From: Virgibacillus sp. NKC19-3
Lineage (GTDB): Bacteria; Bacillota; Bacilli; Bacillales; Amphibacillaceae
Assembly: GCF_019837165.1 (NCBI RefSeq)
Contig: NZ_JAGYHC010000001.1
Location: forward strand, 3,224,001-3,288,000
Direction: 5' to 3'
DNA: 64,000 nucleotides
Every line of letters begins with the position of its first letter. Position 1 is the first letter of the stretch. Below the pieces are notes generated by a model. That model was not told where the DNA came from. It saw only the letters and a list, made by a program, of their open reading frames with translations, and did no database searches. A program made the translations under genes and the position numbers. Positions 53,362 through 63,184 of the stretch are shown here, piece after piece.

Positions 53362-55353
53362 ATGAACCCATTTCCAAATTTATTTCATTCTATTAATATT
53401 GGAAATAAAAAAGTCAAAAACCGCATCGTATCCAGCGCTCATGGAGACGGATTGAGCGATGGTCTCATTCATGAATCTTTAATACGGTACTATGAAAGAA
53501 AAGCAATGGGTGGTGCTGGTCTCATTATTGCATTTGGATCTGCAACCGTATATTCAAAAGCAAGTAATCCATTATACGTCAGTTTATGGGATGATAGAAA
53601 CAATGAATATTTAAAGGAGTTTTCTCAAAGAATCCATACACATGGAGCAGTTCTACTAGCACAAGCAACTCATCAAGGCAGTAGGCTTATCAGTTCCAAA
53701 CTTACTGGTGACCCTCTACAGGCTCCTTCAGCTATCCCGGATTGGCTAAATCGCGAAACCCCTGTGGCTTTAACAAAAGAGGAAATCTCCCATATCATAC
53801 AAGCTTATGTTGATGCTGCCGTCAAATTGGAAGAGAGCGGATTTGATGGCATGGAGGTGACAGCCTATGGCAGTCATCTTATTGAACAATTTTGGAGTCC
53901 TGTTTTAAATCAGCGCATGGATGAATATGGTGGAGATATCGACGGACGTATGAGATTTTCAATAGAAGTAGTAAAGAATATTCACAAGGCGGTTTCCGAA
54001 GATTTTATAATCAGTTTTAGAATGTCAGGTGATCCTATGACAGACGTCTTAGGATTGAATCAAGATGACATGCTTGAAATTGCCAAACGTTTGGATGCCA
54101 TCGATTGTATCGACCTATTTAATATTAGCGGCGGAACCGGTGCAATATTGGGCGCTCAGGACAAGACGATTCCACCTGACTCCTATTCAGTAAGGTGCTT
54201 CAATCATTTAGCAAGACGAATGAAGCCTCATCTTTCTGTACCTGTTCTCGCAGCCGGTAGGATGGTTAAACCTATACACGCAGAACAATCACTGCAAGAA
54301 GGCGATTGTGATCTTGTCGCAATGACAAGGGCTATGATTGCCGATCCAAATATGCCTAGTCTCGCTTATGAAGGAAAGGAAAAACAAATTCGACCATGTA
54401 TTGGTACGAATCAAGGATGTATTGGAAGAACGGCTGCAGGATTACCGCTAGGATGTACAGTAAATGCCGGCGTTGCTAACGATGCTCTTCATGATTATGC
54501 AGACTCAACTAATTTTCAGCGAATTGTCGTGATTGGAGGAGGCCCAGCAGGTATGGAAGCTTCTCGGGTTTTGGCAGAAAGGGGCCATGAGGTTATTCTT
54601 TTTGAGGCAGAGTCAAAACTAGGAGGACAAGTAGCTTATAGTGTATTACAGCCTGATCGTGGTCATATAGGTTTGCATACCGATTGGTTAATTAACGAAC
54701 TAGAACGCTTAAATGTAAAGGTTCATTGTAATGTAGAAGCAACGATTGATACTATTGTGGAAAAGGAACCAGATTGTGTCGTGATGGCTACCGGGGCCCA
54801 AGCAGTCATTCCTCCCCAAGCATCTGATATAGCTTCTATGTCCATTACGGATGTGGAAGCCTTGACGAGGGACTCATCTTTCTTTGCTGAGAAAAAAGTA
54901 TTTGTATACGACCCTAGAGGCATGCGTGGAAGTTATGCTTCTTATTTTATCAAGAAAAAAGGAGCAAGTGGTGTTGAACTTGCAACACTTGGGGAAACTG
55001 TTTTAGATGACGTTGACAAGACAAATAAACCAAACTTATACAAGAGATTAATGCAATATGATATTCGATGCACACCAAATCAATCTTTAGTAAACTTGAA
55101 AAATGGGTCTGTAAGCCTCCAAGATATTTGGTCAAATGCTTCTCGTAATTTATCAGAATTTGATCTCTATGTTTTCGCAGGATTCACAAGATCAAGAATT
55201 GAACTGACAGATTCCTTTTCATCACAAATTCCAGTTTATCAGATTGGCGATTGTGTAGCTCCACGCTCCATGTATGAAGCTATTGAAGAAGGAACAAGGA
55301 TAGGTAATGAAATCGGTGTAAGGGAATTTTCACAAGAGACAATTAAAAGATAA
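53362..55353 (+). CDS. NADH:flavin oxidoreductase of the dienoyl-CoA-reductase class, with one iron-sulfur Cys lost
   Basis: A 663-residue protein with the same domains as the oxidoreductase at 15.1-17.1 kb: FMN barrel (NIGNKKVKNRIVSSAH, YGSHLIEQFWSPVLNQRMDE, TRAMIADPNMPS) and FAD/NAD domain (VIGGGPAGMEASRVL from about 390). In the [4Fe-4S] motif the residues are Cys346, Thr349, Cys353 and Cys365 (CIGTNQGC), so the second ligand is threonine. Betaine- or N-methylproline-demethylase relatives also deviate here. GGAAGGATGG precedes the ATG. Operonic with the SSS gene. Confidence 0.85.
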   Translation: MNPFPNLFHSINIGNKKVKNRIVSSAHGDGLSDGLIHESLIRYYERKAMGGAGLIIAFGSATVYSKASNPLYVSLWDDRNNEYLKEFSQRIHTHGAVLLAQATHQGSRLISSKLTGDPLQAPSAIPDWLNRETPVALTKEEISHIIQAYVDAAVKLEESGFDGMEVTAYGSHLIEQFWSPVLNQRMDEYGGDIDGRMRFSIEVVKNIHKAVSEDFIISFRMSGDPMTDVLGLNQDDMLEIAKRLDAIDCIDLFNISGGTGAILGAQDKTIPPDSYSVRCFNHLARRMKPHLSVPVLAAGRMVKPIHAEQSLQEGDCDLVAMTRAMIADPNMPSLAYEGKEKQIRPCIGTNQGCIGRTAAGLPLGCTVNAGVANDALHDYADSTNFQRIVVIGGGPAGMEASRVLAERGHEVILFEAESKLGGQVAYSVLQPDRGHIGLHTDWLINELERLNVKVHCNVEATIDTIVEKEPDCVVMATGAQAVIPPQASDIASMSITDVEALTRDSSFFAEKKVFVYDPRGMRGSYASYFIKKKGASGVELATLGETVLDDVDKTNKPNLYKRLMQYDIRCTPNQSLVNLKNGSVSLQDIWSNASRNLSEFDLYVFAGFTRSRIELTDSFSSQIPVYQIGDCVAPRSMYEAIEEGTRIGNEIGVREFSQETIKR

Positions 55354-55506
55354 GAGTAGACTTATGAACGAGCCATGTTAGAATTCAATTATGTCCAAAA
55401 AGCTCGTACAATATTTTGCGATTCTAAGAGAAAGCCCTGTCTTATTATTCCCAAGGAGAAGGGGAAGAAAATCCGTCACGGTCAAATAATCCCCACCTAT
55501 AAACAA

Positions 55507-55538
55507 ACCGGGCATAGCACTTTCACGCTACGCCCGGT
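55507..55538. terminator. Bidirectional terminator between oxidoreductase and cardiolipin synthase genes
   Basis: ACCGGGCATAGC (55507-55518) pairs with GCTACGCCCGGT (55527-55538) with one mismatch; T-rich sequence follows on both strands. It separates two convergent genes. Confidence 0.8.
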
Positions 55539-55544
55539 CTGTTC

Positions 55545-57008
55545 TTATAGAATTGGTGAAAGTAAACGCGAAGTATTTTCTTTAAGTTTAATCCATAAGG
55601 ACCGTTTATGATAACGTTCTAGTGTTAATTCAGCGCTTAACTTACAATCTTCCTCAAATATATTGTATAATTCTGTGGAAACAGCTTCATCATAAGTAAT
55701 CGCATTTACTTCAAAATTTAAACGGAAGCTCCGGGAATCAATATTCATCGTTCCAACAGAAGCAATTTTCTGATCGACTACAATGGTCTTTGCGTGCAGA
55801 AAGCCATTCTCATAAAGCAATATTTTTGCCCCATATTCTAACAGGTCTCCGACATATGCCCATGTTGCCCAGTAAACAAACGGATGATCCGGCTTGCAAG
55901 GGATAATGATCCGAATATCTACTCCTGATAATAGTGCCATTTTACAAGCATCCATAAAGCTAGTATCTGGTATAAAGTATGGCGTTTGAATACAGACGCT
56001 CTCCTTAGCAGAGAGAATCATCTTAATATACATATTTTTTAAATGTTCTGTCTCCGAGTTTGGACCACTGGATACCACTTGCACAGGGCTTTTTCCATGA
56101 TGCTTTTCTAAATGGAAACAAAAATCTTTATAATCATCATGCTTTTTGTCTTTTCCAGCCTGATGCCAGTCCATGATAAATCTTACTTGAATGTCATTAA
56201 CTGCATTTCCATATATTTTTAAATGCGTATCGCGCCAGTAACCGAATTTTTTATCTTCGCCAAGATATTCATCACCGACATTGAAGCCGCCAATATAGGA
56301 GAAACCCCCATCAATAATGACCATCTTTCTGTGATTTCGGTTATTGATTCGGAAATTAATCAGTTTTAAGAAAGATGGGAAGAAAACACGAACTTCCCCG
56401 CCGGCTTGCTTTAAATCATCAAAGAATCGGAAAGGCAACTTTTTCGATCCAACTTCATCATATAGAATACGGACCTTTACGCCTTCTTTCGCTTTTGTTA
56501 TTAATGCATCTCTTAATCTTTTTCCTAGATGGTCAGGTTGAATAATATAATATTGCACATTAATCTCTTGTTTCGCAGCTTTGATGTCACTCAGCAGTGC
56601 ATCAAACTTTTTATGGCCATCGTTAAATATGGAAATCTCATTATCCTCTGATAATCTGCCGTGAGAGGAACGTAAATTCATGGTGATGATGTCATTGTAT
56701 TGCTTTAACCAAGGTACATCTTCTCGTTTTTCTTCTTCTATCAGCTTTAATTGTGTGTCTACTTCCTCTTTAAGCAGTTTTTGTTCTTCTGCTGTTAAGC
56801 CATAAAAATTATTTTGTTTTAAACTGCGGCCTAAGAAGATATAAATTAAAAACCCAACGATAGGTAGGAAAAATAAGACCAGTAGCCATGCCCAAGTATA
56901 ACCGACATCTCTTTTTTCGAAAAATAGCACACCTAGTGCCAGTAATAGATTAATAAAAATGACGATAGAAGCAACCATAGTAATAATATTACCTATTTCC
57001 ATTTCCAA
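55545..57008 (-). CDS. cls: Cardiolipin synthase
   Basis: About 487 residues: two N-terminal membrane helices (roughly 8-30 and 40-60), then two phospholipase D domains with HKD motifs, HRKMVIIDGG near 226 and HAKTIVVDQK near 405. It joins two phosphatidylglycerols to form cardiolipin at the membrane. A TTG at 57008, six bases after AAGGTG, is taken as the start; the ATG at 57002 is possible and GTG 57017 falls in the ribosome site. It is not obviously related to its catabolic neighbours. The 57018-57273 spacer shows no recognisable feature. Confidence 0.92.
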   Translation of the reverse strand: MEMEIGNIITMVASIVIFINLLLALGVLFFEKRDVGYTWAWLLVLFFLPIVGFLIYIFLGRSLKQNNFYGLTAEEQKLLKEEVDTQLKLIEEEKREDVPWLKQYNDIITMNLRSSHGRLSEDNEISIFNDGHKKFDALLSDIKAAKQEINVQYYIIQPDHLGKRLRDALITKAKEGVKVRILYDEVGSKKLPFRFFDDLKQAGGEVRVFFPSFLKLINFRINNRNHRKMVIIDGGFSYIGGFNVGDEYLGEDKKFGYWRDTHLKIYGNAVNDIQVRFIMDWHQAGKDKKHDDYKDFCFHLEKHHGKSPVQVVSSGPNSETEHLKNMYIKMILSAKESVCIQTPYFIPDTSFMDACKMALLSGVDIRIIIPCKPDHPFVYWATWAYVGDLLEYGAKILLYENGFLHAKTIVVDQKIASVGTMNIDSRSFRLNFEVNAITYDEAVSTELYNIFEEDCKLSAELTLERYHKRSLWIKLKENTSRLLSPIL

Positions 57009-57273
57009 TATAATCACCTTCTTTAAATTTGAACGATTTCTTTATCCAAATTTATTAGATTCATCTATATTAGACTATATGGCATATAAAGTTAAGTCAA
57101 TGGTTGCTGTGAAAATGAAGGCATCCACCAAGTCTTTATGTGGCACTTATGCAATGGAAATTCACTATTATCTTTTTCATTTACGTAAGAAAACAAGCGA
57201 GTTTCCCTGTATAAGTCAATCAAAACTATATCCGAGGAGACTCACTTTTCCCATTCTTTAGCTTCCATAAAAT

Positions 57274-58218
57274 TTAATTAGAATACGATTCCAATGCATT
57301 GGTAAGTAAGTTCCAAAATTTATCTTTATGCAGCTTGTGAGCAAATTTTACATTCGGTGCTTTGCCTGTGACCCCCAAATGATCTATCGCAGTCATCCCA
57401 TATGTGTATTCACCTTTTGTTTCAATATCCACATGGACCTGATTAAAATCGAAAAGGCTGGGGTCCATTAAATATGCAACAGTACAGGCGTCATGTATAG
57501 GTCCTCCTTCAAAACCGAATACACCCTTATACGCCTTAGAAAAGAACGTTAATAGTTCAACAACAAAATTAGCTACAGTATTATCAATTTTGGATAAGTC
57601 TTTAATAATATCTTCTGTTGCTAAAGCTTGATGGGTGACATCCAAACCGAACATGGTTATAGGCACGTCACTTTCAAATACAACTTTTGCTGCTTCTGCA
57701 TCTACGTAAATATTAAACTCAGCTGCTGGAGTCCAGTTACCAAATGATCCTCCTCCCATTAACACAATTTCTTTTATCTTGGGAATAATTTTGGGTTCCT
57801 TCATCATGGCTAAAGCAATATTGGTAAGAGGACCCGTGGGTACCAATGTAATAGGCTTATCCGATTTTAAAACTTTGTCTATAATCAAATCTACAGCATG
57901 CCCCTCGCTAGCTTTCGTTGAAGGATTTTTAGGCAGTAATGGGCCTTCCAAACCTGTTTCTCCATGAATTTCTTCTGCGATCTCTCTTTTCTTAAATAAT
58001 GGTCGATCCGCTCCCTGCACGATAGGGACTTCTTCTAAACCAACAATATCAGAGACCTTCAACGCATTTAACGTATTTTTTTCAACTTCTACATTACCAG
58101 CTACAGTTGTTATAGCCTCTATGTTTAGTTTACTTATTTTTGAAGCGGCTAATATTATTGCAATTGCATCATCATGACCTGGATCACAATCCATGATTAC
58201 ATTCACATTTTCCTCCAT
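57274..58218 (-). CDS. Inosine-uridine preferring nucleoside hydrolase
   Basis: A 314-residue protein with the calcium-binding signature IMDCDPGHDDAIAIILA near the start, VPTGPLTNIALAM near 127, MGGGSFGNWTPAAEFNIYVD near 156, and GGPIHDACTVAYL near 237. It cleaves ribonucleosides into base and ribose. The ATG at 58218 has GGAGGGG just before it; the upstream in-frame start would include this site. It is last in the gene group with ribokinase and a nucleoside transporter, which uses the ribose it makes. Confidence 0.93.
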   Translation of the reverse strand: MEENVNVIMDCDPGHDDAIAIILAASKISKLNIEAITTVAGNVEVEKNTLNALKVSDIVGLEEVPIVQGADRPLFKKREIAEEIHGETGLEGPLLPKNPSTKASEGHAVDLIIDKVLKSDKPITLVPTGPLTNIALAMMKEPKIIPKIKEIVLMGGGSFGNWTPAAEFNIYVDAEAAKVVFESDVPITMFGLDVTHQALATEDIIKDLSKIDNTVANFVVELLTFFSKAYKGVFGFEGGPIHDACTVAYLMDPSLFDFNQVHVDIETKGEYTYGMTAIDHLGVTGKAPNVKFAHKLHKDKFWNLLTNALESYSN

Positions 58219-58368
58219 CCATACCCCTCCCATATATATTCATTTAAGCTATTAGTAGAGGCCTTCCCGCCCCTGGTTCAGGATGCTTTCCACATGCAAG
58301 CCCTCGGAACTTGTGGTGAGACCTACATGCTAATGTTTATCAATTATTGGATTTGCTGCAACATTCAT

Positions 58369-59520
58369 TTAGTACTTCATGGCCATCGTCGCATAATACT
58401 CAATGGCTTTGAAGTACTGCTTTATTTCAACATACTCATTTGGTTGATGTGCTAACCTTTCATCACTAGGGCCATATATAACAATTGGTACATTTAATGC
58501 AGGTCCATATACAGAAGCATCTGTATAATAATTTGCTCCTTTTTCTTCCTTAGGCATGCCATATAAGTCATGATTTACATCCAGTGCTAACTGGACAAAA
58601 TGGTTATTTTCTTCATTTGCTAAGGCTGGGAGATCATTCATGACATTTAACTCTACTTTACATTCTTTTATTTCCTTTTCCATTTCCTCCAACAAACGAT
58701 GAAAGTCATTGATAATAGCTTCATGAATTACTTCAGGTGTAGTGCGTATATCAACCGTTACTGTACATTGATCCGGAACAACGTTTGTCCCAGTACCACC
58801 TGAGATTGTACCTATATTGAGTGTCGGTTTTCCCAATAAATGATGTTCTTTGACAGAAGTGAAATCATATCTTTTCAGTCGATGAAGTAGTTCATTCATG
58901 TGAACAATCGCATTGCTGCCTTGCTCCGGCATAGATCCGTGTGCTGTTTTTCCGAAGACCTTTAGTTCAATCCAAAGCGCACCTTTATGTGCGTTAAACA
59001 CTTTTCTATTACTTGGTTCTGCAATCATGATAGCACCAGCATTATTGATATCTCCATCCTTTATAAGTGCTTTAGCTCCTATGCAGTCCACTTCTTCTCC
59101 TGCTGTACCGGCAAAAATAATATCCCTTCTCGGTTGATTGCCTGAGCTTTTTATCATGATCATAGCTTCGATAAGGGCTGCTACTCCACTTTTCATGTCA
59201 CAAGCTCCTCGCCCATACAACTTTCCATCCACAACTTCCCCCGAAAAAGGGTCATAATCCCAAGGGTTTGCTCCAATGGGGACCGTATCTAAATGTCCAC
59301 TAAAAACGAAAGGTTTCTGACTAGCGTCTTTCCCTTTTACACGCACTAGAATATTCGCTCTACCGTTGGCAAACTTTTTAACTTTAGTTTGTAAGCCTGC
59401 CTCTTTGGTATGGGCAGCTATTGCCTCCGCCACTTCCAGTTCATTACCAGGAGGATTGACGCTATTAATTCGAATTAAGCGTTGCAGAAAATCTACAGCC
59501 TTTTCTTTTTGTATCTTCAT
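58369..59520 (-). CDS. ArgE/DapE-family M20 deacylase
   Basis: About 383 residues from the ATG at 59520, after AAAGGTGG. Motifs: FSGHLDTVPIGANPWDYDPF with the metal histidine and aspartate, GRGACDMKSGVAALIEAM, FAGTAGEEVDCIGAKAL with catalytic Glu, and GKTAHGSMPEQGSNAI. The family hydrolyses N-acylated amino acids such as acetylornithine or succinyl-diaminopimelate. Its place between ribokinase and nucleoside hydrolase is unusual; no acylated nucleoside substrate is known to me. The substrate is open. Confidence 0.87.
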   Translation of the reverse strand: MKIQKEKAVDFLQRLIRINSVNPPGNELEVAEAIAAHTKEAGLQTKVKKFANGRANILVRVKGKDASQKPFVFSGHLDTVPIGANPWDYDPFSGEVVDGKLYGRGACDMKSGVAALIEAMIMIKSSGNQPRRDIIFAGTAGEEVDCIGAKALIKDGDINNAGAIMIAEPSNRKVFNAHKGALWIELKVFGKTAHGSMPEQGSNAIVHMNELLHRLKRYDFTSVKEHHLLGKPTLNIGTISGGTGTNVVPDQCTVTVDIRTTPEVIHEAIINDFHRLLEEMEKEIKECKVELNVMNDLPALANEENNHFVQLALDVNHDLYGMPKEEKGANYYTDASVYGPALNVPIVIYGPSDERLAHQPNEYVEIKQYFKAIEYYATMAMKY

Positions 59521-59569
59521 CATTAACCACCTTTGAACGGAATACATCGTAAAGGGTTTCCGTCTACCT

Positions 59570-60490
59570 TCAAGATTTACAATACCATTCTGCTACCCGC
59601 TCTTTTCCATTTATACAAAGAAAATCTCTCACCTCATCTATCGTTGGCATTCCTCCTTGGGCTCCCATTTTCTTAACAGATAAAGCTGCCGCGGCATTTG
59701 CAAACTTACAAGCTGCGTGTACATCCTTTTTTTTGCTAATCGCATACCCAAATGCCCCATTAAACGTATCCCCGGCACCAGTTGTATCTAAAACCGTAAC
59801 TGGCAAGCTCGGGATTCTTTTTATACTACTTCCGTCAAAATAAGCAATACCATCTTTTCCTCCTGTTACAATTAGTTTATTAGGATATTGCTCTAACGTC
59901 ATCTCTCCTATTGCTGATAGATGTGTAAGCTCCGACTGATTTGGTGTCATGTAGTCCGCATAGTCCAATAGTAGTGGAGAAAGTTCTTGAGCCGGCGCAG
60001 GATCTAAGATAAACGTTGTATTATGCTTATGACATAGCCTGGCCGTTTCTTCTACAGATTCAATAGGGATTTCCAGTTGTGCAAGTACGACATCACTCTT
60101 AGCAATCTGCTCCTCGAACTTTTGTACATAGCCAGGAGTTACGTATTCATTTGCCCCTTGTACAACAATAATACTATTATCTTGCTCCGCTAACGTAATA
60201 ACAGCAACACCAGAAGAAACATCTGTAACCGATTCCACACTGTTTAAAACAATATTCTCTTTTTCTAAAAAACGCATTAAATTGGAACCAAGTTCATCTT
60301 CACCAACCCTTCCAATCATGTTAACTTCAGCTCCCAGACGTGACAAAGCGACAGCCTGATTGGCACCTTTTCCACCTGGAACCGTTTGAAAGTCCTTCCC
60401 TAAAATTGTTTCACCAGCGGAAGGTCGTTTATAAGCACTCACAACCAAATCCATATTTATACTTCCAACTACAGAAATTACTGGTTTCAT
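59570..60490 (-). CDS. rbsK: Ribokinase
   Basis: A 306-residue PfkB-family kinase: VVGSINMDLVVSAYKRPSAG at the start, GGKGANQAVALSRLGAEV near 40, and LDTTGAGDTFNGAFGYAISK near 240 with the catalytic Asp and anion hole. It phosphorylates ribose to ribose 5-phosphate. The ATG at 60490 is nine bases after GGGGGAG; the frame can also start at 60508 overlapping the LacI stop. It would use ribose from the nucleoside hydrolase. Confidence 0.93.
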   Translation of the reverse strand: MKPVISVVGSINMDLVVSAYKRPSAGETILGKDFQTVPGGKGANQAVALSRLGAEVNMIGRVGEDELGSNLMRFLEKENIVLNSVESVTDVSSGVAVITLAEQDNSIIVVQGANEYVTPGYVQKFEEQIAKSDVVLAQLEIPIESVEETARLCHKHNTTFILDPAPAQELSPLLLDYADYMTPNQSELTHLSAIGEMTLEQYPNKLIVTGGKDGIAYFDGSSIKRIPSLPVTVLDTTGAGDTFNGAFGYAISKKKDVHAACKFANAAAALSVKKMGAQGGMPTIDEVRDFLCINGKERVAEWYCKS

Positions 60491-60507
60491 ATCCAAAATC
60501 TCCCCCA

Positions 60508-61482
60508 TTACTTCCTTGTTGTGCTTCTTTCTATAATCGTTGTTGGCATCTCGTAGAATATTTTTTCCGGCTTATTCCCCTCAATTATTTTTATCAATAA
60601 TCGAGTAGCCATTGCCCCCATATCATATATAGGCTGTGATACAGTTGTTAATTCTGGATAAATCATTTTCCCAAAAAATGACCCATCGAACCCAATAATC
60701 TGTAATTCCTCTGGAACCTTGATTCCTTTTTTTAAGGCTTCTTTTAAAACACCCACTGCAATAACATCGTTACTACAAAAAATGCCATCTACATCTGTGT
60801 GGGCTCTCAAAAATTCCCTCGCTTTTTTTTCTGCTCCTTCTAATTGAAAGCTTGATTCTTCTATAATATAATCCGCATTTTTTTTATTTACCTCATCGAT
60901 AAAACCCCGATAACGATCTTCAGCAGGAGCAACACCTCTTGGACCTCGAATATGGGCAATATTTTCTACCCCTTTTTGCAACAATAAATCTGTAGCTTTT
61001 CTAGCTCCAGTATAATTATTTGAAACCACAGCGGGCAAAGTTGTATTACCGATTCTGTCTAAAGCGACGACTGGAATATTCAAATCGGTATAAATTTCTG
61101 ACTCATAGGAATGCGCTGTCATAATAATGCCATCTACATATTGTTGTTTAAATAAATCGATGTATTTCTTTTCTTTTTCAGGTTCTTGATCCGAATTACA
61201 CAGTACAACCTTGAATCCATATATCATCGCCACATCTTCCACTGCTCTTGCTAATTCTGGAAAAAAGGGATTCGTAATGTCTGGAACAATAAGGCCTATC
61301 ATATTGGATGTTTTATTGTAAAGCGATCTTGCTACTGAATTTGGTTTATAATTTAGTTTTTCTATGACACTCTTCACATTGGTTAAAGCCTCTTGACTAA
61401 CATAACCGTTATTGTTAAGAACCCTGGAGACAGTTGCTACCGATACTCCGGCTTCTTTTGCTACTTGTTTTATCGTAACCAC
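60508..61482 (-). CDS. LacI-family repressor of the nucleoside/ribose module
   Basis: About 324 residues, start GTG 61482 eight bases after AGGTGG. The N-terminal helix-turn-helix and hinge (TIKQVAKEAGVSVATVSRVL, then NNNGYVSQEAL) are followed by a periplasmic-binding-like sensor domain (LIVPDITNPFFPELARAVED, then DGIFCSNDVIAVGVLKEALK). It resembles RbsR. Its end overlaps the ribokinase start (TAATG), so it is translationally coupled and probably represses the nupC-rbsK-nucleoside hydrolase genes in the absence of ribose or a nucleoside. Confidence 0.92.
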   Translation of the reverse strand: MVTIKQVAKEAGVSVATVSRVLNNNGYVSQEALTNVKSVIEKLNYKPNSVARSLYNKTSNMIGLIVPDITNPFFPELARAVEDVAMIYGFKVVLCNSDQEPEKEKKYIDLFKQQYVDGIIMTAHSYESEIYTDLNIPVVALDRIGNTTLPAVVSNNYTGARKATDLLLQKGVENIAHIRGPRGVAPAEDRYRGFIDEVNKKNADYIIEESSFQLEGAEKKAREFLRAHTDVDGIFCSNDVIAVGVLKEALKKGIKVPEELQIIGFDGSFFGKMIYPELTTVSQPIYDMGAMATRLLIKIIEGNKPEKIFYEMPTTIIERSTTRK

Positions 61483-61675
61483 CCAAACACCCACCTAGAA
61501 ATATAATAAAATGAAACCTTGTGTAATAACTTGAATGTTAAAAGATAAGGCAAGTCATTCATTTGTATATGCTTACTTTTGAATCTTCTTCATCATATCA
61601 TATTACTATGTACATGTAACGGGATGTATCGATATCTCGTTCGCATAGATACGTAGTTTTTTCTTTCATGTTAAC

Positions 61676-62914
61676 TTAAATAAATATACCTGCAATAGCA
61701 CCATTTAATAATGTTGCCAAGCTTCCTGCCATCATCGCCCGTAAACCAATCCGGGAGACATCTTTCCTGCGATCAGGGGCAAGTCCACCCAATGTTCCAA
61801 TCTGTATAGCAATGGATCCAAAGTTACCATACCCTGCTATAGCGAAACTAAGAATCATTCCAGTTTTAGCGGATAGCTCATTGTACATTTCTCCTAATCC
61901 AGCAAATGCAACAAATTCATTCACAACTATTTTTTGCCCGATAAATTGTGCTGCTGTAACTGCTTCATCCCATGGCACCCCAATAAGAAAGGCAATGGGA
62001 GAAAGAACAACTCCTAATATCGATTCCATTGTTAAATTTTCCATTCCAAATAGATCACCTATTAAACCAAATCCTCCATTAATCATAGCTATTAACGAAA
62101 CAAAAGCTAATAACATACCCGTAATTTCTAAAACCAATTTTACGCCAGTCGAAGCACCACTAGCAGCCGCATCAATGATATTCGATGGTTTCTCGTCTTC
62201 ATCATCACCTAGAATACTCATTTCTTCCACGTTTCCATTGCGAATATCTTCCATCTGTTTTTTGGTATGTGGAATCATTATTTTAGCCATAATCAACCCG
62301 GCAGGCGCTCCCATAAAACTTGCAGCTAACAAGTATTCAAGCGGGATGCCTAACAATGAATACCCAACAAGCACAGCCCCGGAAGTAGACGCCATTCCAC
62401 CAACCATAACGGCAAACAATTCCGATTCATTCATTTTTTTAATAAACGGTTTTACTAACAAAGGGGCTTCGGTGTGGCCGACAAAAATATTACCCGCAGC
62501 TGAAATTGACTCTGGCTTCGTTGTGTGTAACAGCTTGGATAAAGCACCCCCCAGAATATTAACCACCCATTGCATAATTCCTAAATAATATAAGATGGAA
62601 ATCAATGAAGAGAAGAAAATGATGACTGTTAATACTTCCAGAACAAAAATCGTATCGCCACTCTCCGCAACTAAGGGATCAAATAGAAAAGCAATTCCTT
62701 CATTTGTAAACCCAATAATACTTTGGACAGCCATTGATAGCTTCTCTAACAAATATCGACCAACCGTTGATTTCAGTACTAGAAAAGCAAATATGAATTG
62801 AATGACTAGCCCCAGTAAAATCGTTCGTTTGTTGATATTCTTCCTATCTTTACTTAATATAACACCAATGCCAAGAATCGTTATGACACCAAGGATCCCC
62901 CACAATATATTCAT
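61676..62914 (-). CDS. nupC: NupC-type concentrative nucleoside transporter
   Basis: About 412 residues and 9-10 hydrophobic helices. Landmarks: the N-terminal core with QWVVNILGGALSKLLHTTKP and ESISAAGNIFVGHTEAPLLV, and the C-terminal NEFVAFAGLGEMYNELSAKT and FAIAGYGNFGSIAIQIGTLG. These match the CNT family, which imports nucleosides with sodium or protons. The ATG at 62914 has GAGGAG eight bases before it; a longer in-frame start is unsupported. It is upstream of the LacI-ribokinase genes and feeds the nucleoside hydrolase. Confidence 0.93.
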   Translation of the reverse strand: MNILWGILGVITILGIGVILSKDRKNINKRTILLGLVIQFIFAFLVLKSTVGRYLLEKLSMAVQSIIGFTNEGIAFLFDPLVAESGDTIFVLEVLTVIIFFSSLISILYYLGIMQWVVNILGGALSKLLHTTKPESISAAGNIFVGHTEAPLLVKPFIKKMNESELFAVMVGGMASTSGAVLVGYSLLGIPLEYLLAASFMGAPAGLIMAKIMIPHTKKQMEDIRNGNVEEMSILGDDEDEKPSNIIDAAASGASTGVKLVLEITGMLLAFVSLIAMINGGFGLIGDLFGMENLTMESILGVVLSPIAFLIGVPWDEAVTAAQFIGQKIVVNEFVAFAGLGEMYNELSAKTGMILSFAIAGYGNFGSIAIQIGTLGGLAPDRRKDVSRIGLRAMMAGSLATLLNGAIAGIFI

Positions 62915-63039
62915 TCTATCTTCTCCTCTTTGTGTTTTTAAAAACAAGCTCCGCCATGATTCAATATTCGAGCAGCTGATATAATACCAATGAAGTACTG
63001 CCATATGAACTTATACACTCATCTCGCGCCTTTTGGTTA

Positions 63040-63080
63040 TGCTTCATCGCATCATGGTATATCCATAACACGATGAAGCA
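63040..63080. repeat. Stem-loop between phosphotriesterase and NupC genes
   Basis: TGCTTCATCG (63040-63049) pairs with CGATGAAGCA (63071-63080); a short ATGG/CCAT stem lies inside. On the minus strand it lies downstream of the phosphotriesterase-type gene and before nupC. A T tract is lacking, so it may be a weak terminator. Confidence 0.4.
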
Positions 63081-63184
63081 AGATATGAACCTTGGGGCGG
63101 CACTACGTTTTACTAGTCCGCAGAAGGCATACAACATGCACCCTTTCCCTCATCCAGATGTTCTTCCACCGAAGAGGAAAAGAC

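Noticed and set aside
61812-62588. Long plus-strand open frame of 258 codons
   Set aside because: It lies fully antisense to nupC, is rich in N, P, I and S typical of reverse frames of membrane proteins, and has no ribosome site.
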